Positions 1-7,797 of a stretch of DNA of 64,000 nucleotides are shown here, piece by piece; the first letter of the stretch is position 1, and every line of letters starts with the position of its first letter. The notes under the pieces are model-generated. The model was not told where the DNA came from. It made no database searches and saw only the letters and a program-made list of their open reading frames with translations. The translations under genes and the position numbers were made by a program. The DNA is taken from assembly GCA_023393165.1 (NCBI GenBank), contig JAEWMJ010000032.1:186001-250000 (forward strand), written 5' to 3'. The DNA comes from Bacillota bacterium (lineage in GTDB: Bacteria > Bacillota > Clostridia > Christensenellales > Christensenellaceae).

Positions 1-681
1 AAAGACGTGCGCCCTGTCGGGGTTGCCGGCAAGTTCCATGAAAAAATTATCGATGCGCATTGCCTGTTGTCCCAATTCCAACAGATTGCCGCCAAATATG
101 CCGTAAATTGCCCTGTTTGTTTTGCTTCGCAGTTCTTTTGCTTCAGCTCCTATCCGGGAAAGCGTATCCGGGCCCGGAGGCGCCTCTACCCCCACCCACA
201 TGATCTTTTTCAGCTGATCTTCCATATCATCAAACAGTTCGTCATCACTGTCCTGATAGGGATAAAACGTTTGTTCAAAGTACAGGCAATCTTTTTTTTG
301 TACGCACATTTGCTCACCTGCAGGCGTAAAAATTGCAAAATCGCCTGTCTGCAATTTTTTTATATCCACACAGGCCGGGATCTGCACCTCCGTTCCGTCA
401 TGGAGCGCCCATGGTTTCCAATAACCGGGCTTTTTATAATACTGATAACCCAATTGAACAACATCAATTCCGAGCATGTCCAAAACGTCGTCTTCTATGA
501 CTGCAAGCTGCTGAATAACGTCGTAAATAAACAACTCGCTTTTATTTAAACCGAGATATTCTCTTAAAGCTTTGTATGCCTGTACCGAGATGCCGCTTGA
601 CCTGTGTCCTCCAAAATCAACCGGTATTCTGTCCGCTTCCTTGTAATTTAAAGATAATGCAACCCTGTCTCTAGATATCAT
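1..681 (-). CDS. Uroporphyrinogen decarboxylase (URO-D) family protein, C-terminus cut off by window edge
   Basis: The minus-strand reading frame opens at ATG 681 with an AAAGGA ribosome-binding site and stays open for 227 codons to the window edge, so only the N-terminal part is present. The start MISRDRVALSLNYKEADRIP, followed by VDFGGHRSSGIS, is typical of the URO-D-like family, which covers haem-pathway decarboxylases and corrinoid methyltransferases of the MtaA type. Next to a sugar-type LacI regulator, the methyltransferase-like or uncharacterised catabolic branch is more likely than haem synthesis, but that is inference. Two copies of the putative LacI operator lie just upstream. The catalytic C-terminal part is not visible, so the reaction cannot be assigned. 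Confidence 0.8.
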   Translation of the reverse strand, partial: MISRDRVALSLNYKEADRIPVDFGGHRSSGISVQAYKALREYLGLNKSELFIYDVIQQLAVIEDDVLDMLGIDVVQLGYQYYKKPGYWKPWALHDGTEVQIPACVDIKKLQTGDFAIFTPAGEQMCVQKKDCLYFEQTFYPYQDSDDELFDDMEDQLKKIMWVGVEAPPGPDTLSRIGAEAKELRSKTNRAIYGIFGGNLLELGQQAMRIDNFFMELAGNPDRAHVF

Positions 682-731
682 AAGAAATCCTTTCTTTACT
701 AAAAATGTTTTCGGAAAATTTTGTATTTTTT

Positions 732-747
732 TCGGTAACGTTTCCGA
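732..747. promoter_or_regulatory. Putative LacI-family operator, copy 1
   Basis: TCGGTAACGTTTCCGA is a near-perfect palindrome centred on AACGTT, about 50 bp upstream of the URO-D-family start. It shares TAACGTTTCC with the sites at 806 and 1900, which suggests control by the adjacent LacI-family repressor. Confidence 0.7.
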
Positions 748-805
748 AAATTTCAAAAAATAAAGCACAAAAATTTGGTGCAAAAAATCTTAAATTTTGA
801 TTTCA

Positions 806-817
806 GGTAACGTTTCC
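806..817. promoter_or_regulatory. Putative LacI-family operator, copy 2
   Basis: GGTAACGTTTCC is the second copy of the same motif, in the same orientation, between the regulator gene and the URO-D-family gene. It overlaps an AT-rich stretch that could hold the promoter. Confidence 0.6.
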
Positions 818-837
818 ATTAATATAATACGATAAAT

Positions 838-1860
838 TTAAACAAGGGGAGGAGCTGTTGATGCTCCGATTATAATTTTTGAATCAAACAACAGCAATTG
901 GCGCTCCTTTTTCTTTCCAAAAAGGATCCTTTGTAAAATTAATTCCGCTGCGGCTTCTCCCATGGCAGCCACAGGTATTTTGATTGTCGTCAGCCTGGGC
1001 CTTATTAATTTGGTGATTTCAAGACCGTCGTAAGCAGTGAAAGAAATATCATTGGGAATAGCAAGGCCCGCTTCGCCGATCGCCACATAGGCCCCCATAG
1101 CCAAATATTCATTCATACAGTGAATTGCCGTCGGGCGGTCTTTCATTTTTAAAATCTGCATAGCGCCTTCATAACCGGGATTTTCAATAGGCTGCCCGTC
1201 AATAACCAACGATTGATCATATGCGATTCCTGCATCTTCCAAAGCATTTTTGTATCCCAATAGGCGGTTTGAAAGATTATTATCCTCATATAATTTATAT
1301 CCGAGAAAAGCTATCCTTCTATGACCCAATTCTATTAAGTGCCGGATCATGGCATAAGTCTCGTCTTTGCTCTTGCTTACGACTTGATCGATGTCGTCAT
1401 AACTTGTTGAAACGCCGACAACAATCGTATTTTCCTTGATTTTTTCCAGGAGCGCCTTATTTTTTACAACAGTACTCAGCAAAAGAATGCCGCTGACCCT
1501 TTTTTTAAGCATTTCATTTAAATAATAGTCTACCTGAATATCGCTTTCATTTGTGATGCATAGAATCAGCGTAAAATGATTTTTACTGAGAACCGTTTCT
1601 ATACTCTTTATAAGTTCAGAATAGAACGGATTTAATATATCAGGTATGATTGCGGCAACGGTATTGCTTTTCTGTGTAACGAGATTTTTAGCCGTTTCGT
1701 TCGGCGTATAATTCAGCTGGTTTACCGCTTCGAGGACCTTTTCTTTCATCTCTTTACTGATATCGTAGTTATCGTTCAACGCCCTGGAAACAGTGCTGAC
1801 GGAAACGCCCAAATAATTGGCAACATCAACAAGTCTGGTATTTTGTTTCTTAACGCTCAT
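838..1860 (-). CDS. LacI-family transcriptional regulator
   Basis: This is a 340-residue DNA-binding regulator. The N-terminus holds the LacI helix-turn-helix (TRLVDVANYLGVSVSTVSRA, about residues 7-26) and hinge helix (NYTPNETAKNLV). The rest is a periplasmic-binding-protein-like effector domain. I chose ATG 1860 over a GTG at 1920 because AAGGAG precedes 1860 and because the longer form would translate the operator at 1900-1913. Operators lie upstream of this gene and of the downstream URO-D-family gene, so it probably regulates both. The effector ligand is unknown. Confidence 0.92.
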   Translation of the reverse strand: MSVKKQNTRLVDVANYLGVSVSTVSRALNDNYDISKEMKEKVLEAVNQLNYTPNETAKNLVTQKSNTVAAIIPDILNPFYSELIKSIETVLSKNHFTLILCITNESDIQVDYYLNEMLKKRVSGILLLSTVVKNKALLEKIKENTIVVGVSTSYDDIDQVVSKSKDETYAMIRHLIELGHRRIAFLGYKLYEDNNLSNRLLGYKNALEDAGIAYDQSLVIDGQPIENPGYEGAMQILKMKDRPTAIHCMNEYLAMGAYVAIGEAGLAIPNDISFTAYDGLEITKLIRPRLTTIKIPVAAMGEAAAELILQRILFGKKKERQLLLFDSKIIIGASTAPPLV

Positions 1861-1899
1861 TTCCTGCTTGTTCTCCTTAATTGTTTTCGAAAATATTTC

Positions 1900-1913
1900 C
1901 GATAACGTTTCCG
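1900..1913. promoter_or_regulatory. Putative LacI-family operator, copy 3 (autoregulatory)
   Basis: CGATAACGTTTCCG lies about 40 bp upstream of the chosen regulator start and matches the sites at 732 and 806. A degenerate extra site (CGAAAATATTTCCG) abuts it at about 1889-1902. The rest of the 425-bp gap to 2285 shows no gene. Confidence 0.6.
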
Positions 1914-2240
1914 TAAACACACAATATCATACCGCATTTAATTTGTCAATAATTATTGTATTTTTTACGCATGTTTTTCAGGCTCAACATAATTTTACAA
2001 AAATCAAAGGCGATCCCCCTGCCAATCATGCATAAAAGCTTATAAGTCCTAGTCCTGCGATTCAGGCCCTATCGTATAAGTAAACCCAAAACAATCCTAT
2101 TCCCCGTCCCGATAAGATTGTATTATCTATCATAAGCATTATAAAAAAATACAATCCTCCCGTGACAAAACAAGCAAAATCCTGCAGCTGCAAAAATGTG
2201 CATATAGGCTCATGATGAGCATTTTTTCCTGTTTTATATA

Positions 2241-2249
2241 TGATATAAT
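2241..2249 (+). promoter_or_regulatory. Extended -10 promoter for the HAD phosphatase gene
   Basis: TGATATAAT gives a TGN extension plus a consensus TATAAT, about 37 bp upstream of the TTG start at 2286. No good -35 element is visible, as is usual for extended -10 promoters. Confidence 0.5.
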
Positions 2250-2285
2250 TATTTATGCAATCAAACGGAATAGAGGAAGCGTAAT

Positions 2286-2921
2286 TTGAAAAAGTGTGTC
2301 ATTTTTGATGTGGACGGAACCATAATCAGCAGCGAAGAAATCATTATTAAAACAACGCAGATTTTTGCGGAAAAATATCTCGAAAAAAAACTTACATATG
2401 AACAATGTTTTAAAATAATCGGCGTTAACACCGAAAACATTTTGCGCAGAATAGGTGTTGACGAGGGGGAACTGAATGCGTATTTTCCCCTTTACACAGG
2501 GCTTTTATCCGAGATGTCCAAAGAAATGCGGCTTTTTGACGGAATCAGGGAACTGATTGCGGCGCTTCACCAAAAAGGATATTTTCTCGGGATCGTTACC
2601 TCGCGCGTGAAAAGTGAATTTGACGACGCAATGGGACGGTATGGCCTTGGCCGTTATTTCGGCTGCGTAATTGTTGCGGACCAGACAAAAAACCACAAGC
2701 CCCACCCCGAGCCTCTTCATCTTTTCATGAAAAAAACAGGCTTTTCTGAAAATGAGATCTTATACATCGGCGATTCCATCAACGATTATCTTGCGTGCCA
2801 GGCGGCGGATATTGATTTTGTGCTTGCAAAATGGGGCTGTATTGACGACAGCGGAGTGAAAGCCCCTGACTTTGCCGCCAAACAGCCCTGTAATGTGCTT
2901 GAAATTTTGAATCAAGGTTAA
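2286..2921 (+). CDS. HAD-superfamily phosphatase (phosphoglycolate-phosphatase-like)
   Basis: This 211-residue haloacid-dehalogenase hydrolase probably removes phosphate from a small metabolite. Motif I is DVDGT (residues 8-12), motif II lies in IVTSR near residue 100, motif III is the lysine in NHKPHP, and motif IV is GDSIND near residue 161. A helical cap domain sits between motifs I and II, as in PGP/beta-phosphoglucomutase relatives. The start is TTG, supported by AGAGGAAG a few bases upstream and by the correct spacing to motif I. It is convergent with the RCC1-repeat gene and their ends overlap by 4 bp. The substrate cannot be deduced. Confidence 0.88.
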   Translation: MKKCVIFDVDGTIISSEEIIIKTTQIFAEKYLEKKLTYEQCFKIIGVNTENILRRIGVDEGELNAYFPLYTGLLSEMSKEMRLFDGIRELIAALHQKGYFLGIVTSRVKSEFDDAMGRYGLGRYFGCVIVADQTKNHKPHPEPLHLFMKKTGFSENEILYIGDSINDYLACQAADIDFVLAKWGCIDDSGVKAPDFAAKQPCNVLEILNQG

Positions 2922-4075
2922 TCCCAAAGCTGCCAGTCTGAAACATTAAGATCGTTAAATTGGTTTTTACCCTTTGCCCAAAGCGTACCGTTTGCATTAA
3001 GGCCTATCGTATGGGTTCTTCCGGCGGCTATGGAAACAACGTCCCTCCAGTCCGAAACGTCGCACTGCCCATCATCATCGAGTCCGGCCGCAACCACCGT
3101 ACCGTCGGTTTTGAGGCCCACCGTGTGGTATCCGCCCGCCGATACCGCGCGTATCCCCGACCAGTCAGAGACGCCGCACTGGCCAAACTGGTTGTCTCCG
3201 GCCGCAACAACGGTCCCGTCTTTTTTGATGGCCACCGAATGCAGGCCGCCTGCGGATATCGCGACGATATCGGTCCAGCCTGATACATCGCACTGTCCGA
3301 GATAGTCGTCTCCCGCGGCCACAACAGTGCCGTCCGATTTTAATCCGAGCGAATGGTACAATCCTGCGGAAACCGCAACGATATCCGTCCACCCCCCAAC
3401 CTCGCACTGGCCCATGTCGTTGTCGCCCGTCGCCACGACGGTTCCGTCCGATTTTAACCCGAGCGTATGGTAATTTCCGGCCGCGATCGAAACGATATCC
3501 GTCCAGCCGTCCGTTTTGCTCTGACCGTAGGCGTTATCGCCCACATGCGTGACGGTTCCGTCCGGTTTAAGCCCCAGAGTATTGAATCCTCCCGCAAAAA
3601 TCTGCTCCGACGGCTCCATTTTTTCCGTTTCCGTCTGTCTGAAAGTGTCGTTGCCCGTTGCGATGACCGTCCCGTCCGACTTCAGGCCCACGGTATGAAA
3701 ATTGCCAGCGGCTACGGAAATACACTTGACTTTTGGCAGCATTTCCATGATCTTTTGCTCTGAATCGAGGTATTTCCTTATGTTCTGGAGTGCGCCCACG
3801 GCCCGCCCGAATTGCCCGTTTTCTTCATACGTCCGCGCTATACTGTACAGTCTTTGAGTTGAATCAAATATATAGGTGCATTTTGAGTATAACCGCACCG
3901 CGGTTTCATTATCCCGGGCCTCTTCCGCCTGAAGAGCAAGCCTATAATTGGACAGTGGTATGAAAAAGCTGAAAATTGATACCGCCGCCGCAAGCGCCGC
4001 GATAATTATAACGGCTTTTTTTAAAGCAATTTTCCTTGCCCCGTCCGGCATGCTTTTTTGATTTCTACCGTTCAT
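2918..4075 (-). CDS. Membrane-anchored RCC1-repeat protein
   Basis: This 385-residue protein has one N-terminal membrane segment (VIIIAALAAAVSIFSFFIPL, about residues 20-39), a short helical region resembling a TPR (residues 45-100), and about seven RCC1-type repeats of roughly 43 residues. The repeat core is AGNYHTLGLKSDGTVVATGD. Such repeats build a beta-propeller that mediates protein binding, here probably outside the membrane. It starts 16 bp after dhaL in the same direction and so may be cotranscribed with the sugar operon. No enzymatic motif is present, and a role in that pathway is not obvious. Confidence 0.85.
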   Translation of the reverse strand: MNGRNQKSMPDGARKIALKKAVIIIAALAAAVSIFSFFIPLSNYRLALQAEEARDNETAVRLYSKCTYIFDSTQRLYSIARTYEENGQFGRAVGALQNIRKYLDSEQKIMEMLPKVKCISVAAGNFHTVGLKSDGTVIATGNDTFRQTETEKMEPSEQIFAGGFNTLGLKPDGTVTHVGDNAYGQSKTDGWTDIVSIAAGNYHTLGLKSDGTVVATGDNDMGQCEVGGWTDIVAVSAGLYHSLGLKSDGTVVAAGDDYLGQCDVSGWTDIVAISAGGLHSVAIKKDGTVVAAGDNQFGQCGVSDWSGIRAVSAGGYHTVGLKTDGTVVAAGLDDDGQCDVSDWRDVVSIAAGRTHTIGLNANGTLWAKGKNQFNDLNVSDWQLWD

Positions 4076-4091
4076 AAGCGCTCCGTTTTTG

Positions 4092-4730
4092 TTATTTGTT
4101 CAAGATATTCAGCATTTCATCCGCCATAGCCTGCAGAATGATATTGCAGGAAGCAGCTCCCGCGTCCAGCACGCCTTTTGAGCGTTCGCCCAGCCTGCTG
4201 GACCTGCCGAACTTTGCCACAAGCTCCCGTGTGGACTCTTTTCCGACTTCGGCTGCTTCTTTCATTTTCAAAAGCGCTTCCGCAAAATCGTCTCCTCCGG
4301 CTGCGGCCTTTTCAAAAGCATCGCATGCCGGAGCAAGCACGTCCACAAGAGTTTTATCGCCCACGCGCGCCTCGATTATTTCAAAAAGCCCGTCGCGCCC
4401 GGCATTCAGCATTTGAGAAAAAACTTTTCCGTCTATCGCATCCTGCGCGCTGTCCGCCATATCCATAAATATGGTTCCGTATATGGGTCCCATCGAACCG
4501 CCGATCTCGGTTATGAGTATATCTCCCAGCCTGTCCAAACACTCCGAAAAGCTCAAATCTTCATCCATGATGCTTTTTTCGCACATGGAAAAGCCCTTGT
4601 TCATATTCATGCCGTGGTCGCCGTCGCCGATGAGCCCGTCAATTTCGCCGAGGTAATCGCGGTTGTTTTGGATTGCCTTTATCATTGCAAGCACTATGGA
4701 TTTCCCGTCTGCGTTTTTAAATGCATTCAT
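4092..4730 (-). CDS. dhaL: Dihydroxyacetone kinase subunit DhaL family
   Basis: This 212-residue protein is the nucleotide-binding subunit of a two-part dihydroxyacetone-type kinase. The IGDGDHG motif and Asp31, Asp36 and Asp38 match the metal/ADP-binding aspartates (30, 35, 37) of E. coli DhaL. The length is normal for the family. It follows dhaK by 1 bp, so the two are surely coexpressed. No DhaM phosphotransferase subunit is present in the window, so the phosphoryl donor (PTS through a distant DhaM, or ATP) is unresolved. It is the only DhaL in an operon with two DhaK-type proteins. Confidence 0.93.
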   Translation of the reverse strand: MNAFKNADGKSIVLAMIKAIQNNRDYLGEIDGLIGDGDHGMNMNKGFSMCEKSIMDEDLSFSECLDRLGDILITEIGGSMGPIYGTIFMDMADSAQDAIDGKVFSQMLNAGRDGLFEIIEARVGDKTLVDVLAPACDAFEKAAAGGDDFAEALLKMKEAAEVGKESTRELVAKFGRSSRLGERSKGVLDAGAASCNIILQAMADEMLNILNK

Positions 4731-4731
4731 A

Positions 4732-5745
4732 TTATCTCTCCTGTTTTTGAAATTGCCTTAATCCGACCGAGTCCGTTTCCTTGTCCAGCAGTGTTTTCAG
4801 TTCATCATCAAGCTTCATGGCCGTAAGCGAAACGCCCATCATTTCGAGAGACGTGAAATAGTTGCCCACATAAGAACGGTATACTTTTATCCCTTTGTCC
4901 GCAAGGATCTTTTCTATTTCGTTGTATATCACATAAAGCTCCATTACCGGCGTCGCGCCCAGGCCCGAAACAAGCACCGCCAGTTCGTCTCCGCCGGCAA
5001 AGGGGTAGTCGTTTATGACGATGTCCACCATGCGTTTTGCCATACCTTGTGCCGTCTCCAGAGGACAAACCTCTATTCCCGGTTCGCCGTGATGGCCGAT
5101 GCCCACTTCCATTGTACCTTCTTTTATTTCAAAATTCGGATGGCCTACCGCGGGAAGCGTGCAGGGCGTGAGCCCGATACCAACGCTTCTTGTATGGTCT
5201 ATCGCTTTTTGAGCCGCGGCAATGACCTCGTCCAATTCCGCGCCTTCGGCCGCTTTCGCCGCGCCTATTTTCCACATGAACACTTCGCCCGCGACGCCCC
5301 GCCTTTTTTCGCGCTGGTCTTTGGGCGCAGAAGCGACGTCGTCGTTTGCTACGACGGTTTTTACTTCAATGCCGTCCTTTTTACTCATTTTGACCGCCAT
5401 TTTGACGTTCATATTATCGCCCGAATAATTTCCGTACAGGCAGGCGACGCCCCTTCCAGCATGGGCGGCCTTGAACGCGTCGTAAAACGCCTTTGCCGTT
5501 GGCGAAGAACAGATCTCCCCTACCGCGGCGGCATCCAGCATATTTCTGCCGACATAGCCGATAAACGCCGGTTTGTGCCCGGATCCGCCCCCCGTCACCA
5601 CCGCGACGCGGTCTTTGGGCGCAAATCTGGATTTTACGACTCTTTTATTTTCCTCAATCCCCTCAACGATATCGCCGTGGGTTTTGATGAAGCCCTGCAG
5701 CATTTCGTCCACAATGGCGTCCGGGTCGTTCATGATCCTTTGCAT
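4732..5745 (-). CDS. dhaK: Dihydroxyacetone (or short-chain ketose) kinase subunit DhaK
   Basis: This 337-residue substrate-binding subunit holds the ketose as a hemiaminal on a histidine. That residue is His219 in GIGHHGEPG, equal to His218 of E. coli DhaK. GGGSGHKP (residues 52-59) and GNYSGD with Asp110 match the other active-site elements. ATG 5745 is chosen because GGAGG lies 8 bp upstream; the longer TTG form has no such support. The neighbouring epimerase and RpiB-type isomerase suggest that the substrate may be a tetrulose or another small ketose rather than dihydroxyacetone itself, by analogy with known tetritol pathways. Confidence 0.92.
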   Translation of the reverse strand: MQRIMNDPDAIVDEMLQGFIKTHGDIVEGIEENKRVVKSRFAPKDRVAVVTGGGSGHKPAFIGYVGRNMLDAAAVGEICSSPTAKAFYDAFKAAHAGRGVACLYGNYSGDNMNVKMAVKMSKKDGIEVKTVVANDDVASAPKDQREKRRGVAGEVFMWKIGAAKAAEGAELDEVIAAAQKAIDHTRSVGIGLTPCTLPAVGHPNFEIKEGTMEVGIGHHGEPGIEVCPLETAQGMAKRMVDIVINDYPFAGGDELAVLVSGLGATPVMELYVIYNEIEKILADKGIKVYRSYVGNYFTSLEMMGVSLTAMKLDDELKTLLDKETDSVGLRQFQKQER

Positions 5746-5772
5746 AAAACAATCCTCCAAATATATTAAATT

Positions 5773-6630
5773 TTAATAATTCATATCCGCCAAAATCCTG
5801 TTCAGGTTGGCAAGGCCCTGAACAGCAAGCTGCTCGCCGGAATCCGCAAATTTTCTCCATATCGCGCAGTTGCCGACAAGCTCCGTAAAGTTTGAATCAA
5901 ATGACTCTATGACCGCGTAGCCCTGAAAATCTATTGCTCTTAAAGCGCCAAAAAGCCTTTCCCACGGGACCATTCCCGTGCCCGGAATTCCCCTGTTGCT
6001 TTCGCACAGGTGAACGTACCCGAGATATTGTTTTCCGCACGCCGAGATCGCGTCTTCAAAAGACAGTTCTTCGCGTATCATGTGAAAACTGTCCAGATGT
6101 ACCTTTACATTATCATAACCCACGTCTTTGCAGTAATCGACGGCGTCCGCCGCAACGTTCAAAAAGTGCGTTTCAAATCTTTGCGCGCATTCGACCGTGA
6201 TTGTAATATCGCTCGTATCCCTGGCGTACCGCGCAATTTCACGCATGGCCGCAACCGACCAGTCCCATTCCTGCCGCGTTCTGGGCTTGCCCGTAAGGTA
6301 ACCCCAGGCCGCATAGGTCATGCCTCCGATGATGTTTGAGCCGATTTCTTTGTTTATATCTATCAGCAGTTTCATGGACTCAATTCCGCGCCTGCGGATT
6401 GCCGGGTCCGGAGATATCAGATTTGTGGTTTCGTTGAGTGTTGTTGACGTAATCAGCGGAATACCGGCCTTTTGGGCGGTTTCCTTCACCTTTTGGGCGG
6501 GAAATTCCTCAGGGCGCGCGATCGCTATGTCCACAACACAAAAGCCCAGTTCCTTTGCTTTGGGAATGATCCATAAATCTTTTTCGGAAAAAAGCTCGCT
6601 CCATATAAAGCTGTCTACTCCGATCTTCAT
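5773..6630 (-). CDS. Ketose 3-epimerase-like TIM-barrel protein (D-tagatose/D-psicose 3-epimerase family)
   Basis: This 285-residue member of the AP-endonuclease-2-like sugar isomerase/epimerase family would interconvert ketoses or ketose phosphates at C3 using a divalent metal. Aligning by motif, Glu147 (VECAQRFE), Asp180 (VHLDSFHM), His207 (GYVHLCESNRG) and Glu242 (AVIESF) match the metal ligands Glu150, Asp183, His209 and Glu244 of Agrobacterium D-psicose 3-epimerase. Arg213 matches the conserved active-site arginine. It sits between rpiB and dhaK in the catabolic operon with a clear GGAGG site. Substrate specificity cannot be read from sequence. Confidence 0.85.
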   Translation of the reverse strand: MKIGVDSFIWSELFSEKDLWIIPKAKELGFCVVDIAIARPEEFPAQKVKETAQKAGIPLITSTTLNETTNLISPDPAIRRRGIESMKLLIDINKEIGSNIIGGMTYAAWGYLTGKPRTRQEWDWSVAAMREIARYARDTSDITITVECAQRFETHFLNVAADAVDYCKDVGYDNVKVHLDSFHMIREELSFEDAISACGKQYLGYVHLCESNRGIPGTGMVPWERLFGALRAIDFQGYAVIESFDSNFTELVGNCAIWRKFADSGEQLAVQGLANLNRILADMNY

Positions 6631-6654
6631 AACCTTACCTCCGCATACCGTATT

Positions 6655-7116
6655 TTATTTGAAATTACGATTGTCCAGCTCTTTGATATAATTGACTTTG
6701 GGCGTGGAACTGCCGTCAACAAACTCCAGGGACAGCCATTCTTTTGCGATCTTCTTTGCCAGCTCGGGGCCTATCACCCTTGCGCCCATGCAAAGCACGT
6801 TTGCGTCGTTGCTGAGTTTCGCGCGTTCCGCCGAGAAGTTGTCGTGGCATACCGTTGCGCGTATACCCTTAAACTTGTTTGCGCAGATCGCCATACCCAG
6901 GCCTGTTCCGCATATCAGAATTCCCTGAGGTTCATAATTTTCCGCAATCAATTTGCCGCAGAGCTTTTCCGCAATCAGCGGGTATTCCGTCGGGTCGGAT
7001 GCGCCGTTTACGCCCAGGTCGTGCACATCATAGCCAAGACCGCGGGCAAAATCCCTGACCGTGTTTTTAAGCTCCACCGCCGCGTTGTCGCACGCAATAT
7101 AAACCTTGTTCCTCAT
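6655..7116 (-). CDS. rpiB: RpiB/LacAB-family sugar-phosphate isomerase
   Basis: This 153-residue aldose-ketose isomerase belongs to the ribose-5-phosphate isomerase B family. It has the catalytic cysteine Cys69 in ICGTGLGM and the SNDANVLCMGARVIG stretch. ATG 7116 is preferred to 7128 because GGAGG lies 6 bp before it. Family members in tetritol pathways convert erythrulose-4-phosphate to erythrose-4-phosphate. An oddity is ACDNAA at residues 8-13, where most RpiB proteins have a DH pair; here Asn11 replaces the histidine. This may reflect a different substrate. The specific sugar phosphate is unknown. Confidence 0.88.
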   Translation of the reverse strand: MRNKVYIACDNAAVELKNTVRDFARGLGYDVHDLGVNGASDPTEYPLIAEKLCGKLIAENYEPQGILICGTGLGMAICANKFKGIRATVCHDNFSAERAKLSNDANVLCMGARVIGPELAKKIAKEWLSLEFVDGSSTPKVNYIKELDNRNFK

Positions 7117-7131
7117 TCTTTCCTCCATCTA

Positions 7132-7788
7132 TTACAAATTTTCTTTGCCGTATGTGTTCGCAAACCGGAATCTTTCAGATTCTATGTACCTTTGCGGTAT
7201 TTCCGAAATCTTGCATTCGCCGCACAGCGAAAGATATATTGAGCAGGCTTTTTCCATTACCGCCACGGTAAGCTCAGCGTCTCTGAGCGTTTTGCCGCAT
7301 GCGACAGGCCCGTGATTCTTTAAAATAACGCCGTTTTTGTCCCCGATCGCGCGGGCCGCAGCAACGCCCAGCAGCGCATGCTGCTCCGCGCTTATGTATT
7401 CGCCTGTAAGCGGTATCGCACCGCCGAGCATTTGAGACATCTCCTCTACCATACAGGGAACTTCCCTTATGTTCATTGCCGAAACCGCCATCGCCTTCTC
7501 GGTATGCGCGTGTATAATCGCGGAAACGTCGTCTCTTGCAAGATAAATCTGTCTGTGGACTTCTTTTTCGGAGGTCGGTATTCTGTGGCCCTCAACTTTT
7601 GTCCCGTCAAGACCGATTACCACCATATCGCCGGGCGCGATTTCGTCATAGTTTATTCTGCTTGGCGTAAGAACGATGCAGTCTTCTTCGCGCACGCTGA
7701 TATTGCCCCAAGTGCCCAGAAAATACCCTTTCTCCTGCATTTTTTTGCACATTTTGATTATTTCGGTTCTCTGCTCGAAGAACAGCAT
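7132..7788 (-). CDS. Class II aldolase (L-fuculose-1-phosphate aldolase-like)
   Basis: This 218-residue zinc aldolase would split a ketose-1-phosphate into DHAP and an aldehyde. The zinc ligands are His93 and His95 (HAHTE) and His159 (KNHGPVACG). The acid residue is Glu74 (PTSEKEV), matching Glu73 of FucA; the AraD epimerase at 23.7 kb has aspartate there. This argues for aldolase rather than 4-epimerase chemistry. It follows an FGGY kinase by 9 bp, so the kinase may make its substrate. The ribosome-binding site is weak, consistent with translational coupling to the kinase. Confidence 0.87.
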   Translation of the reverse strand: MLFFEQRTEIIKMCKKMQEKGYFLGTWGNISVREEDCIVLTPSRINYDEIAPGDMVVIGLDGTKVEGHRIPTSEKEVHRQIYLARDDVSAIIHAHTEKAMAVSAMNIREVPCMVEEMSQMLGGAIPLTGEYISAEQHALLGVAAARAIGDKNGVILKNHGPVACGKTLRDAELTVAVMEKACSIYLSLCGECKISEIPQRYIESERFRFANTYGKENL

Positions 7789-7797
7789 TTGCTTTAA

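Noticed and set aside
7..549. 180-codon plus-strand frame at the window start
   Set aside because: It is the complement of the URO-D-family coding sequence, whose minus-strand translation is clearly protein-like.
3028..3763. Several plus- and minus-strand frames within the RCC1 gene
   Set aside because: They arise from the repeated RCC1 coding sequence read in other frames.
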